DNA of 64,000 nt. Source: Nemertoderma westbladi (taxonomy: Eukaryota > Xenacoelomorpha > Nemertodermatida > Nemertodermatidae). Both the position numbers and the translations under genes were made by a program. The notes beneath the pieces were generated by a model. It was not told where the DNA came from and made no database searches. It was given only the letters and a program-made list of their open reading frames with translations. This document shows, piece by piece, positions 30,725-44,100 of the stretch (position 1 is its first letter; each line of letters starts with the position of its first letter). The stretch spans positions 42,977 to 106,976 of the forward strand of contig JAUCBJ010008396.1 in NCBI GenBank assembly GCA_032718475.1. Reading direction: 5' to 3'.

Positions 30725-32838
30725 TTAAAGGACACTGGCCTTGAAGAAGCGGATAATCTCGCGAAAGTCATGGGGGATACTGAGTTGTGGCGGTTCAACT
30801 TTGTTGATAAGCCGGCATAGCATTCTTAATGCACGCTGCATTGGGCTTGCCAATTGTGTTAGCCAGCATCTCAATGTGCAGCTTCAATGCAGCATGCCGA
30901 TTATAGATATATGGATCATCCTAAGTCCTGTTTAAATTACTAAATAAACTATATTATTTTATATATTATATCATCAATAAAAACATTACATGATTGTTAT
31001 CAGTTCAGGACAATGCGTTATTGTATTTTAACTACTAGTTATAAGGTCCAATTATTGTATTTTATAGTCAGCATGTTGGATAAAACCACCGTGAAACAGT
31101 AGGCCTACTTAGTTCGAATATTGCCAGAAATAAAGAGGATATTCTTGGAACTATTACTCGAACACAGCTGGAGAGTTTCTTATAAATCTACGCCGTATTG
31201 TACGTCAGAATTAATAGTGGGCAATTTATCAAAAATTCGTTTATGTTAACAATAAATTATTCCATAATTCTATATACATTTCCAACCATTATTGACAAAA
31301 ACGTTTCTCATTTGTAAATTTAGTAGACCGCAAATATAGACGATTTCACATGTAAACCGTAACAAATGCCTAGTGATGAGTTTCTTGGCATGCACCCAAG
31401 CATCCTAAAATATTACTGGTATTCATTAACTGTAGTAACAGTACTCCCATATTGATTGTTTTCTATCAATTTTTATACACCTTTTCATTTTCATTTTTAT
31501 GACTTCTTAAATTATTATATTCTTTTAACACTTTATTTGACGTTTATAAGTTTATAAATCAATAAGTTATGTCTTTAAAGAAGATTTACGAAGAGTATGT
31601 AAAGCTTGGCAAACAGGCTGAGTTAACGTCAGCCATGTGGAAGAAAGTTCTAGAGGATGCAGGACTCAGTACGAAGAAAAAGTCCGCTGGTAATAGTCTG
31701 GATGGGGCTGAGGTTGACATGATATTTACACGTTGCAAGTAAGTTTGTGTTGTGTATAGTAAGTTTGTGTATAGTAAGTTTGTGTTGTGTATAGTAAGTT
31801 TGTGTTGTGTATAGTAAGTTTGTGTTGTGTATAGTAAGTTTGTGTTGTGTATAGTAAGTTTGTGTTGTGTATTGTAAGTTTGTGCATAGTAAGTTTGTAT
31901 TATGTATAGTAAGTTTGTGTTGTGTATAGTAAGTTTGTATTATGTATAGTAAGTTTGTGTTGTGTATAGTAAGTTTGTATTATGTATAGTAAGTTTGTGT
32001 TGTGTATAGTAAGTTTGTGCATAGTAAGTTTGTGTTGTGTATAGTAAGTTTGTATCGTGCATAGTAAGTTTGTGTTGTATTATGTATAGTAAGTTTGTGT
32101 TGTGTAGAGTAAGTTTGTGTTGTGTATAGTAAGTTTGTGCATAGTAAGTTTGTATTATGTATAGTAAGTTTGTGCATAGTAAGTTTGTATTATGTATAGT
32201 AAGTTTGTGCTGTGTATAGTAAGTTTGTGTTGTGTATAGTAAGTTTGTATTATGTATAGTAAGTTTGTATTATGTATAGTAAGTTTGTGCATAGTAAGTT
32301 TGTATCGTGCATAGTAAGTTTGTATCGTGTATAGTAAGTTTGTGTTGTGTATAGTAAGTTTATCTTGTGTATAGTAAGTTTGTGCATAGTAAGTTTGTGT
32401 TGTGTATAGTAAGTTTGTGTTGTGTATAGTAAGTTTATCTTGTGTATAGTAAGTTTGTGTTGTGTATAGTAAGTTTGTGTTGTGTATAGTAAGTTTGTGC
32501 ATAGTAAGTGTAAGTAAGTGAGTAAGTAAGTGTATAGTAAGTAAGTTTGTGTTGTATTATGTAGAGTAAGTTTGTATCGTGCATAGTAAGTTTGTGTTGT
32601 ATTATGTATAGTAAGTTTGTGTTGTGTAGAGTAAGTTTGTGTTGTGTATAGTAAGTTTGTATTATGTATAGTAAGTTTGTGCATAGTAAGTTTGTATTAT
32701 GTATAGTAAGTTTGTGCATAGTAAGTTTGTATTATGTATAGTTAGTTTGTGCATAGTAAGTTTGTATTATGTATAGTAAGTTTGTGCATAGTAAGTTTGT
32801 GTTGTGTATAGTAAGTTTGTGTTGTGTATAGTAAGTTT
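30725..32838 (+). repeat. Duplicated block, copy 2 (with TPPP exon 1)
   Basis: Colinear with 15722-17835 at offset 15,003 bp and almost identical. The left end coincides with the TTAA at which the piggyBac-type element sits. At the right end the array unit order stops matching (GTAAGTTTATATTG in copy 1 against GTAAGTTTGTGTTG in copy 2). Confidence 0.93.
31569..31738 (+). CDS. TPPP: TPPP exon 1, second copy (partial gene in window)
   Basis: Same 170-nt exon as 16566-16735, no difference seen, with the same upstream TAA and the same donor CAA|GTAAGT at 31739. The downstream exons are not in the window because the intron array fills everything to 64000. It may be the start of a tandem TPPP paralog, a first-exon-only duplicate, or the other haplotype wrongly placed in the assembly. 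The sequence alone does not decide. Confidence 0.75.
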
Positions 32839-35800
32839 GTGTTGTGTATAGTAAGTTTGTATTATGTATATTAAGTTTGTGTTGTGTATAGTAAGTTTGT
32901 GTTGTATTATGTATAGTAAGTTTGTGTTGTGTATAGTAAGTTTGTGTTGTGTATAGCAAGTTTGTGTTGTATTATGTATAGTAAGTTTGTGTTGTGTATA
33001 GTAAGTTTGTGTTGTGTATAGTAAGTTTGTGTTGTATTATGTATAGTAAGTTTGTGTTGTGTATAGTAAGTTTGTGTTGATAGTAAGTTTGTATTATGTA
33101 TAGTAAGTTTGTGTTGTGTATAGTAAGTTTGTATTATGTATAGTAAGTTTTTGTTGTATTATGTATAGTAAGTTTGTGTTGTGTATAGTAAGTTTGTGTT
33201 GTATTATGTATAGTAAGTTTGTGTTGTGTATAGTAAGTTTGTGTTGTGTATAGTAAGTTTGTGTTGTGTATAGTAAGTTTGTATTATGTATAGTAAGTTT
33301 GTGTTGTGTATAGTAAGTTTGTGTAGTGTGTAGTAAGTTTGTGTTGTATTATGTATAGTAAGTTTGTGTTGTATTATGTATAGTAAGTTTGTATTGTGTA
33401 TAGTAAGTTTGTGTTGATAGTAAGTTTGTATTATGTATAGTAAGTTTGTGTTGTGTATAGTAAGTTTGTATTATGTATAGTAAGTTTGTGTTGTATTATG
33501 TATAGTAAGTTTGTGTTGTGTATAGTAAGTTTGTGTTGTATTATGTATAGTAAGTTTGTGTTGTGTATAGTAAGTTTGTGTTGTGTATTGTAAGTTTGTG
33601 TTGTGTATAGTAAGTTTGTATTATGTATAGTAAGTTTGTGTTGTGTATAGTAAGTTTGTGTTGTGTATAGTAAGTTTGTGTTGTGTATAGTAAGTTTGTG
33701 TTGTGTATAGTAAGTTTGTATTATGTATAGTAAGTTTGTGTTGTGTATAGTAAGTTTGTGTTGTGTATAGTAAGTTTGTGTTGAGTATAGTAAGTTTGTG
33801 CATAGTAAGTTTGTATTATGTATAGTAAGTTTGTGTTGTGTATAGTAAGTTTGTGTTGTGTATAGTAAGTTTGTGTTGTGTATATTAAGTTTGTGTTGTG
33901 TATAGTAAGTTTGTGTTGTGTATAGTAAGTTTGTGTTGTTTATAGTACGTTTGTATTATGTATAGTAAGTTTGTGTTGTGTATAGTAAGTTTGTGTTGTG
34001 TATAGTAAGTTTGTGTTGTATTATGTATAGTAAGTTTGTGTTGTGTATAGTAAGTTTGTGTTGTGTATAGTAAGTTTGTGTTGTGTATAGTAAGTTTGTA
34101 TTATGTATAGTAAGTTTGTGTTGTGTATAGTAAGTTTGTGTTGTGTATAGTAAGTTTGTGTTGTATTATGTATAGTAAGTTTGTGTTGTGTATAGTAAGT
34201 TTGTGTTGATAGTAAGTTTGTATTATGTATAGTAAGTTTGTGTTGTGTATAGTAAGTTTGTATTATGTATAGTAAGTTTGTGTTGTATTATGTATAGTAA
34301 GTTTGTGTTGTGTATAGTAAGTTTGTGTTGTATTATGTATAGTAAGTTTGTGTTGTGTATAGTAAGTTTGTGTTGTGTATAGTAAGTTTGTGTTGTGTAT
34401 AGTAAGTTTGTATTATGTATAGTAAGTTTGTGTTGTATATAGTAAGTTTGTGTTGTGTATAGTAAGTTTGTGTTGTGTATAGTAAGTTTGTGTTTTGTAT
34501 AGTAAGTTTGTATTATGTATAGTAAGTTTGTGTTGTGTTTGTGTTGTGTATAGTAAGTTTGTGTTGAGTATAGTAAGTTTGTGCATAGTAAGTTTGTATT
34601 ATGTATAGTAAGTTTGTGTTGTGTATAGTAAGTTTGTGTTGTGTATAGTAAGTTTGTGTTGTGTATATTAAGTTTGTGTTGTGTATAGTAAGTTTGTGTT
34701 GTGTATAGTAAGTTTGTGTTGTTTATAGTACGTTTGTGTTGTGTATAGTAAGTTTGTGTTGTGTATAGTAAGTTTGTGTTGTGTATAGTACGTTTGTGTT
34801 GTGTATAGTAAGTTTGTGTTGTGTATAGTAAGTTTGTATTATGTATAGTAAGTTTGTGTTGTGTATAGTAGGTTTGTGTTGTGTTTAGTAAGTTTGTGTT
34901 GTGTATAGCAAGTTTGTGTTGTATTATGTATAGTAAGTTTGTGTTGTGTATAGTAAGTTTGTGTTGTGTATAGTAAGTTTGTGTTGTATTATGTATAGTA
35001 AGTTTGTGTTGTGTATAGTAAGTTTGTGTTGATAGTAAGTTTGTATTATGTATAGTAAGTTTGTGTTGTGTATAGTAAGTTTGTATTATGTATAGTAAGT
35101 TTTTGTTGTATTATGTATAGTAAGTTTGTGTTGTGTATAGTAAGTTTGTGTTGTATTATGTATAGTAAGTTTGTGTTGTGTATAGTAAGTTTGTGTTGTG
35201 TATAGTAAGTTTGTGTTGTGTATAGTAAGTTTGTATTATGTATAGTAAGTTTGTGTTGTGTATAGTAAGTTTGTGTAGTGTGTAGTAAGTTTGTGTTGTA
35301 TTATGTATAGTAAGTTTGTGTTGTATTATGTATAGTAAGTTTGTATTGTGTATAGTAAGTTTGTGTTGATAGTAAGTTTGTATTATGTATAGTAAGTTTG
35401 TGTTGTGTATAGTAAGTTTGTATTATGTATAGTAAGTTTGTGTTGTATTATGTATAGTAAGTTTGTGTTGTGTATAGTAAGTTTGTGTTGTATTATGTAT
35501 AGTAAGTTTGTGTTGTGTATAGTAAGTTTGTGTTGTGTATTGTAAGTTTGTGTTGTGTATAGTAAGTTTGTATTATGTATAGTAAGTTTGTGTTGTGTAT
35601 AGTAAGTTTGTGTTGTGTATAGTAAGTTTGTGTTGTGTATAGTAAGTTTGTGTTGTGTATAGTAAGTTTGTATTATGTATAGTAAGTTTGTGTTGTGTAT
35701 AGTAAGTTTGTGTTGTGTATAGTAAGTTTGTGTTGAGTATAGTAAGTTTGTGCATAGTAAGTTTGTATTATGTATAGTAAGTTTGTGTTGTGTATAGTAA

Positions 35801-38800
35801 GTTTGTGTTGTGTATAGTAAGTTTGTGTTGTGTATATTAAGTTTGTGTTGTGTATAGTAAGTTTGTGTTGTGTATAGTAAGTTTGTGTTGTTTATAGTAC
35901 GTTTGTATTATGTATAGTAAGTTTGTGTTGTGTATAGTAAGTTTGTGTTGTGTATAGTAAGTTTGTGTTGTATTATGTATAGTAAGTTTGTGTTGTGTAT
36001 AGTAAGTTTGTGTTGTGTATAGTAAGTTTGTGTTGTGTATAGTAAGTTTGTATTATGTATAGTAAGTTTGTGTTGTGTATAGTAAGTTTGTGTTGTGTAT
36101 AGTAAGTTTGTGTTGTATTATGTATAGTAAGTTTGTGTTGTGTATAGTAAGTTTGTGTTGATAGTAAGTTTGTATTATGTATAGTAAGTTTGTGTTGTGT
36201 ATAGTAAGTTTGTATTATGTATAGTAAGTTTGTGTTGTATTATGTATAGTAAGTTTGTGTTGTGTATAGTAAGTTTGTGTTGTATTATGTATAGTAAGTT
36301 TGTGTTGTGTATAGTAAGTTTGTGTTGTGTATAGTAAGTTTGTGTTGTGTATAGTAAGTTTGTATTATGTATAGTAAGTTTGTGTTGTATATAGTAAGTT
36401 TGTGTTGTGTATAGTAAGTTTGTGTTGTGTATAGTAAGTTTGTGTTTTGTATAGTAAGTTTGTATTATGTATAGTAAGTTTGTGTTGTGTTTGTGTTGTG
36501 TATAGTAAGTTTGTGTTGAGTATAGTAAGTTTGTGCATAGTAAGTTTGTATTATGTATAGTAAGTTTGTGTTGTGTATAGTAAGTTTGTGTTGTGTATAG
36601 TAAGTTTGTGTTGTGTATATTAAGTTTGTGTTGTGTATAGTAAGTTTGTGTTGTGTATAGTAAGTTTGTGTTGTTTATAGTACGTTTGTGTTGTGTATAG
36701 TAAGTTTGTGTTGTGTATAGTAAGTTTGTGTTGTGTATAGTACGTTTGTGTTGTGTATAGTAAGTTTGTGTTGATAGTAAGTTTGTATTATGTATAGTAA
36801 GTTTGTGTTGTGTATAGTAAGTTTGTATTATGTATAGTAAGTTTGTGTTGTATTATGTATAGTAAGTTTGTGTTGTGTATAGTAAGTTTGTGTTGTATTA
36901 TGTATAGTAAGTTTGTGTTGTGTATAGTAAGTTTGTGTTGTGTATAGTAAGTTTGTGTTGTGTATAGTAAGTTTGTATTATGTATAGTAAGTTTGTGTGG
37001 TGTATAGTAAGTTTGTGTTGAGTATAGTAAGTTTGTGTTGTGTATAGTAAGTTTGTATTATGTATATTAAGTTTGTGTTGTGTATAGTAGGTTTGTGTTC
37101 TGTATAGTAAGTTTGTGTTGAGTATAGTAAGTTTTTATTATGTATAGTAAGTTTGTGTTATGTATAGTAAGTTTGTGTTGTGTATAGTAAGTTTGTGTTG
37201 TGTATAGTAAGTTTGTGTTGTGTATAGTAAGTTTGTATTATGTATATTAAGTTTGTGTTGTGTATAGTAAGTTTGTGTTGTATTATGTATAGTAAGTTTG
37301 TGTTGTGTATAGTAAGTTTGTGTTGTGTATAGCAAGTTTGTGTTGTATTATGTATAGTAAGTTTGTGTTGTGTATAGTAAGTTTGTGTTGTGTATAGTAA
37401 GTTTGTGTTGTATTATGTATAGTAAGTTTGTGTTGTGTATAGTAAGTTTGTGTTGATAGTAAGTTTGTATTATGTATAGTAAGTTTGTGTTGTGTATAGT
37501 AAGTTTGTATTATGTATAGTAAGTTTTTGTTGTATTATGTATAGTAAGTTTGTGTTGTGTATAGTAAGTTTGTGTTGTATTATGTATAGTAAGTTTGTGT
37601 TGTGTATAGTAAGTTTGTGTTGTGTATAGTAAGTTTGTGTTGTGTATAGTAAGTTTGTATTATGTATAGTAAGTTTGTGTTGTGTATAGTAAGTTTGTGT
37701 AGTGTATAGTAAGTTTGTGTTGTATTATGTATAGTAAGTTTGTGTTGTGTATAGTAAGTTTGTGTTGTGTATAGTAAGTTTGTGTTGTGTATAGTAAGTT
37801 TGTATTATGTATAGTAAGTTTGTGTTGTGTATAGTAAGTTTGTGTTGTGTATAGTAAGTTTGTGTTGTATTATGTATAGTAAGTTTGTGTTGTGTATAGT
37901 AAGTTTGTGTTGATAGTAAGTTTGTATTATGTATAGTAAGTTTGTGTTGTGTATAGTAAGTTTGTATTATGTATAGTAAGTTTGTGTTGTATTATGTATA
38001 GTAAGTTTGTGTTGTGTATAGTAAGTTTGTGTTGTATTATGTATAGTAAGTTTGTGTTGTGTATAGTAAGTTTGTGTTGTGTATAGTAAGTTTGTGTTGT
38101 ATTATGTATAGTAAGTTTGTGTTGTGTATAGTAAGTTTGTGTTGATAGTAAGTTTGTATTATGTATAGTAAGTTTGTGTTGTGTATAGTAAGTTTGTATT
38201 ATGTATAGTAAGTTTTTGTTGTATTATGTATAGTAAGTTTGTGTTGTGTATAGTAAGTTTGTGTTGTATTATGTATAGTAAGTTTGTGTTGTGTATAGTA
38301 AGTTTTTGTTGTGTATAGTAAGTTTGTGTTGTGTATAGTAAGTTTGTGTTGTGTATAGTAAGTTTGTGTTGTGTATAGTAAGTTTGTGTTGTGTATAGTA
38401 AGTTTGTGTTGTGTATAGTAAGTTTGTGTTGTGTATAGTAAGTTTGTGTTGTGTATAGTAAGTTTGTGTTGTGTATAGTAAGTTTGTGTTGTGTATAGTA
38501 AGTTTGTGTTGTGTATAGTAAGTTTGTGTTGTGTATAGTAAGTTTGTGTTGTGTATAGTAGGTTTGTGTTATGTATAGTAAGTTTGTGATGTGTATAGTA
38601 AGTTTGTGTTGTGTAGAATAAGTTTGTGTTGTGTATAGTAAGTTTGTGTTTTGTATAGTAAGTTTGTGTTGTGTATAGTAAGTTTGTGTTGTGTATAGTA
38701 AGTTTGAGTTGTGTATAGTAAGTTTGTGTTGTGTATAGTAAGTTTGTGTTGTATATAGTAAGTTTGTGTTGTGTATAGTAAGTTTGTGTTGTGTATAGTT

Positions 38801-41100
38801 TTTGTATCGTGGATAGTAAGTTTGTATTATGTATAGTAAGTTTGTGTTGTGTATAGTAAGTTTGTGTTGTGTATAGTAAGTCTGTGTTGATAGTAAGTTT
38901 GTGTTGAGTATAGTGAGTTTGTGTATAGTAAGTTTGTGCATAGTAAGTTTGTATTATGTATAGTAAGTTTGTGTTGTGTATAGTAAGTTTGTGTTGTGTA
39001 TAATAAGTTTGTGTTGTGTATAGTAAGTTTGTATTATGTATAGTAAGTTTGTGTTGTGTATAGTAAGTTTGTGTTGTATTATTTATAGTAAGTTTGTGTT
39101 GTGTATAGTAAGTTTGTCTTGTGTATAGTAAGTTTGTATCGTGCATAGTAAGTTTGTGTTGTATTATGTATAGTAAGTTTCTGTTGTGTATAGTAAGTTT
39201 GTGTTGTGTATAGTAAGTTTGTGTTGTGTATAGTAGTTTGTATTATGTATAGTAAGTTTGTGTTGTGTATAGTAAGTTTGTGTTGTGTATAGTACGTTTG
39301 TGTTGTGTATAGTAAGTTTGTATTATGTATAGTAAGTTTGTGTTGTGTATAGTAAGTTTGTGTTGTATTATATATAGTAAGTTTGTGTTGTGTATAGTAA
39401 GTTTGTCTTGTGTATAGTAAGTTTGTATTATGTATAGTAAGTTTGTGTTGTGTATAGTAAGTTTGTGTTCTGTATAGTAAGTTTGTGTTGTGTATAGTAA
39501 GTTTGTGTTGTGTATAGTAAGTTTGTGTTGTATTATATATAGTAAGTTTGTGTTGTGTATAGTACGTTTGTCTTGTGTATAGTAAGTTTGTATTATGTAT
39601 AGTAAGTTTGTGTTGTGTATAGTAAGTTTGTGTTCTGTATAGTAAGTTTGTGTTGTGTATAGTAAGTTTGTGTTGTGTAGAGTAAGTTTTTGTTGTGTAT
39701 AGTAAGTTTGTGTTGTGTATAGTAAGTTTGTGTTGTGTATAGTAAGTTTGTGTTGTGTATAGTAAGTTTGTGTTGTGTATAGTAAGTTTGTGTTGTGTAT
39801 AGTAAGTTTGTGTTGTATATAGTAAGTTTGTGTTGTGTATAGTAAGTTTGTGTTGTGTATAGTAAGTTTGTATCGTGGATAGTAAGTTTGTATTATGTAT
39901 AGTAAGTTTGTGTTGTGTATAGTAAGTTTGTGTAGTGTATAGTAAGTTTGTGTTGATAGTAAGTTTGTCTTGTGTATAGTGAGTTTGTGTATAGTAAGTT
40001 TGTGCATAGTAAGTTTGTATTATGTATAGTAAGTTTGTGTTGTGTATAGTAATTTTGTGTTGTGTATAGTAAGTTTGTGTTGTGTATAGTAAGTTTGTAT
40101 TATGTATAGTAAGTTTGTGTTGTGTATAGTAAGTTTGTGTTGTATTATATATAGTAAGTTTGTGTTGTGTATAGTAAGTTTGTCTTGTGTATAGTAAGTT
40201 TGTATCGTTCATAGTAAGTTTGTGTTGTATTATGTATAGTAAGTTTCTGTTGTGTATAGTAAGTTTGTGTTGTGTATAGTAAGTTTGTATCGTGCATAGT
40301 AAGTTTGTGTTGTATTATGTATAGTAAGTTTCTGTTGTGTATAGTAAGTTTCTGTTGTGTATAGTAAGTTTGTGTTGTGTATAGTAAGTTTGTGTTGTGT
40401 ATAGTAAGTTTCTGTTGTGTATAGAAAGTTTGTGTTGTGTATAGTAAGTTTGTGTTGTGTATAGTAAGTTTCTGTTGTGTATAGTAAGTTTGTGTTGTGT
40501 ATAGTAAGTTTGTATCGTGCATAGTAAGTTTGTGTTGTATTATGTATAGTAAGTTTCTGTTGTGTATAGTAAGTTTGTGTTGTGTATAGTAAGTTTGTGT
40601 TGTGTATAGTAAGTTTGTATTATGTATATTAAGTTTGTGTTGTGTATAGTAAGTTTGTGTTGTATTATGTATAGTAAGTTTGTGTTGTGTATAGTAAGTT
40701 TGTGTTGTGTATAGCAAGTTTGTGTTGTATTATGTATAGTAAGTTTGTGTTGTGTATAGTAAGTTTGTGTTGTGTATAGTAAGTTTGTGTTGTATTATGT
40801 AGTAAGTTTGTGTTGTGTATAGTAAGTTTGTGTTGTGTATAGTAAGTTTGTATTATGTATAGTAAGTTTGTGTTGTATTATGTATAGTAAGTTTGTGTTG
40901 TGTATAGTAAGTTTGTGTTGTATTATGTATAGTAAGTTTGTGTTGTGTATAGTAAGTTTGTGTTGTGTATAGTAAGTTTGTGTTGTGTATAGTAAGTTTG
41001 TATTATGTATAGTAAGTTTGTGTTGTGTATAGTAAGTTTGTGTTGTGTATAGTAAGTTTGTGTTGTATTATGTATAGTAAGTTTGTGTTGTGTATAGTAA

Positions 41101-44100
41101 GTTTGTGTTGTGTATAGTAAGTTTGTATTATGTATAGTAAGTTTGTGTTGTGTATAGTAAGTTTGTATTATGTATAGTAAGTTTGTGTTGTATTATGTAT
41201 AGTAAGTTTGTGTTGTGTATAGTAAGTTTGTGTTGTATTATGTATAGTAAGTTTGTGTTGTGTATAGTAAGTTTGTGTTGTGTATAGTAAGTTTGTGTTG
41301 TGTATAGTAAGTTTGTATTATGTATAGTAAGTTTGTGTGGTGTATAGTAAGTTTGTGTTGAGTATAGTAAGTTTGTGTTGTGTATAGTAAGTTTGTATTA
41401 TGCATATTAAGTTTGTGTTGTGTATAGTAGGTTTGTGTTCTGTATAGTAAGTTTGTGTTGAGTATAGTAAGTTTTTATTATGTATAGTAAGTTTGTGTTA
41501 TGTATAGTAAGTTTGTGTTGTGTATAGTAAGTTTGTGTTGTGTATAGTAAGTTTGTGTTGTGTATAGTAAGTTTGTATTATGTATATTAAGTTTGTGTTG
41601 TGTATAGTAAGTTTGTGTTGTATTATGTATAGTAAGTTTGTGTTGTGTATAGTAAGTTTGTGTTGTGTATAGCAAGTTTGTGTTGTATTATGTATAGTAA
41701 GTTTGTGTTGTGTATAGTAAGTTTGTGTTGTGTATAGTAAGTTTGTGTTGTATTATGTATAGTAAGTTTGTGTTGTGTATAGTAAGTTTGTGTTGATAGT
41801 AAGTTTGTATTATGTATAGTAAGTTTGTGTTGTGTATAGTAAGTTTGTATTATGTATAGTAAGTTTTTGTTGTATTATGTATAGTAAGTTTGTGTTGTGT
41901 ATAGTAAGTTTGTGTTGTATTATGTATAGTAAGTTTGTGTTGTGTATAGTAAGTTTGTGTTGTGTATAGTAAGTTTGTGTTGTGTATAGTAAGTTTGTAT
42001 TATGTATAGTAAGTTTGTGTTGTGTATAGTAAGTTTGTGTAGTGTATAGTAAGTTTGTGTTGTATTATGTATAGTAAGTTTGTGTTGTGTATAGTAAGTT
42101 TGTGTTGTGTATAGTAAGTTTGTGTTGTGTATAGTAAGTTTGTATTATGTATAGTAAGTTTGTGTTGTGTATAGTAAGTTTGTGTTGTGTATAGTAAGTT
42201 TGTGTTGTATTATGTATAGTAAGTTTGTGTTGTGTATAGTAAGTTTGTGTTGATAGTAAGTTTGTATTATGTATAGTAAGTTTGTGTTGTGTATAGTAAG
42301 TTTGTATTATGTATAGTAAGTTTGTGTTGTATTATGTATAGTAAGTTTGTGTTGTGTATAGTAAGTTTGTGTTGTATTATGTATAGTAAGTTTGTGTTGT
42401 GTATAGTAAGTTTGTGTTGTGTATAGTAAGTTTGTGTTGTGTATAGTAAGTTTGTATTATGTATAGTAAGTTTGTGTTGTGTATAGTAAGTTTGTGTTGT
42501 GTATAGTAAGTTTGTGTTGTGTATAGTAAGTTTGTGTTGTGTATAGTAAGTTTGTATTATGTATATTAAGTTTGTGTTGTGTATAGTAGGTTTGTGTTCT
42601 GTATAGTAAGTTTGTGTTGAGTATAGTAAGTTTGTATTATGTATAGTAAGTTTGTGTTATGTATAGTAAGTTTGTGTTGTGTATAGTAAGTTTGTGTTGT
42701 GTATAGTAAGTTTGTGTTGTGTATAGTAAGTTTGTATTATGTATATTAAGTTTGTGTTGTGTATAGTAAGTTTGTGTTGTATTATGTATAGTAAGTTTGT
42801 GTTGTGTATAGTAAGTTTGTGTTGTGTATAGCAAGTTTGTGTTGTATTATGTATAGTAAGTTTGTGTTGTGTATAGTAAGTTTGTGTTGTGTATAGTAAG
42901 TTTGTGTTGTATTATGTATAGTAAGTTTGTGTTGTGTATAGTAAGTTTGTGTTGATAGTAAGTTTGTATTATGTATAGTAAGTTTGTGTTGTGTATAGTA
43001 AGTTTGTATTATGTATAGTAAGTTTTTGTTGTATTATGTATAGTAAGTTTGTGTTGTGTATAGTAAGTTTGTGTTGTATTATGTATAGTAAGTTTGTGTT
43101 GTGTATAGTAAGTTTGTGTTGTGTATAGTAAGTTTGTGTTGTGTATAGTAAGTTTGTATTATGTATAGTAAGTTTGTGTTGTGTATAGTAAGTTTGTGTA
43201 GTGTATAGTAAGTTTGTGTTGTATTATGTATAGTAAGTTTGTGTTGTATTATGTATAGTAAGTTTGTGTTGTGTATAGTAAGTTTGTGTTGATAGTAAGT
43301 TTGTATTATGTATAGTAAGTTTGTGTTGTGTATAGTAAGTTTGTATTATGTATAGTAAGTTTGTGTTGTATTATGTATAGTAAGTTTGTGTTGTGTATAG
43401 TAAGTTTGTGTAGTGTATAGTAAGTTTGTGTTGTATTATGTATAGTAAGTTTGTGTTGTGTATAGTAAGTTTGTGTTGTGTATAGTAAGTTTGTGTTGTG
43501 TATAGTAAGTTTGTATTATGTATAGTAAGTTTGTGTTGTGTATAGTAAGTTTGTGTTGTGTATAGTAAGTTTGTGTTGTATTATGTATAGTAAGTTTGTG
43601 TTGTGTATAGTAAGTTTGTGTTGATAGTAAGTTTGTATTATGTATAGTAAGTTTGTGTTGTGTATAGTAAGTTTGTATTATGTATAGTAAGTTTGTGTTG
43701 TATTATGTATAGTAAGTTTGTGTTGTGTATAGTAAGTTTGTGTTGTATTATGTATAGTAAGTTTGTGTTGTGTATAGTAAGTTTGTGTTGTGTATAGTAA
43801 GTTTGTGTTGTGTATAGTAAGTTTGTATTATGTATAGTAAGTTTGTGTTGTGTATAGTAAGTTTGTGTTGTGTATAGTAAGTTTGTGTTGTGTATAGTAA
43901 GTTTGTATTATGTATATTAAGTTTGTGTTGTGTATAGTAGGTTTGTGTTCTGTATAGTAAGTTTGTGTTGAGTATAGTAAGTTTGTATTATGTATAGTAA
44001 GTTTGTGTTATGTATAGTAAATTTGTGTTGTGTATAGTAAGTTTGTGTTGTGTATAGTAAGTTTGTGTTGTGTATAGTAAGTTTGTATTATGTATATTAA

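Larger units (their letters stand above)
27339..30820 (+). pseudogene. LINE B: non-LTR retrotransposon RT, split by a DNA element
   Basis: The frame opens after TGA at 27336-27338 with no endonuclease domain, so the element is 5'-truncated. Order: a charged leader (SRLKQTTAAKNAVKAASRS), RT with RASGVDGVPPEVFK, LVPVPKKGN, AVIFVDFFKAFDSV (first catalytic Asp), GVLQGDTLAPFLF and LDFADDLGVLS, then the thumb and tail. A TGA at 28533-28535 replaces the Ser codon TCA of LINE A. A frame change lies between GGVSLVPKL and FAGHCFRR (about 29000-29030). At TTAA 29146-29149 it is interrupted by the element 29150-30724, and it resumes at 30725-30820. The layout is RTE-like. It cannot encode an active enzyme. 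Confidence 0.88.
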
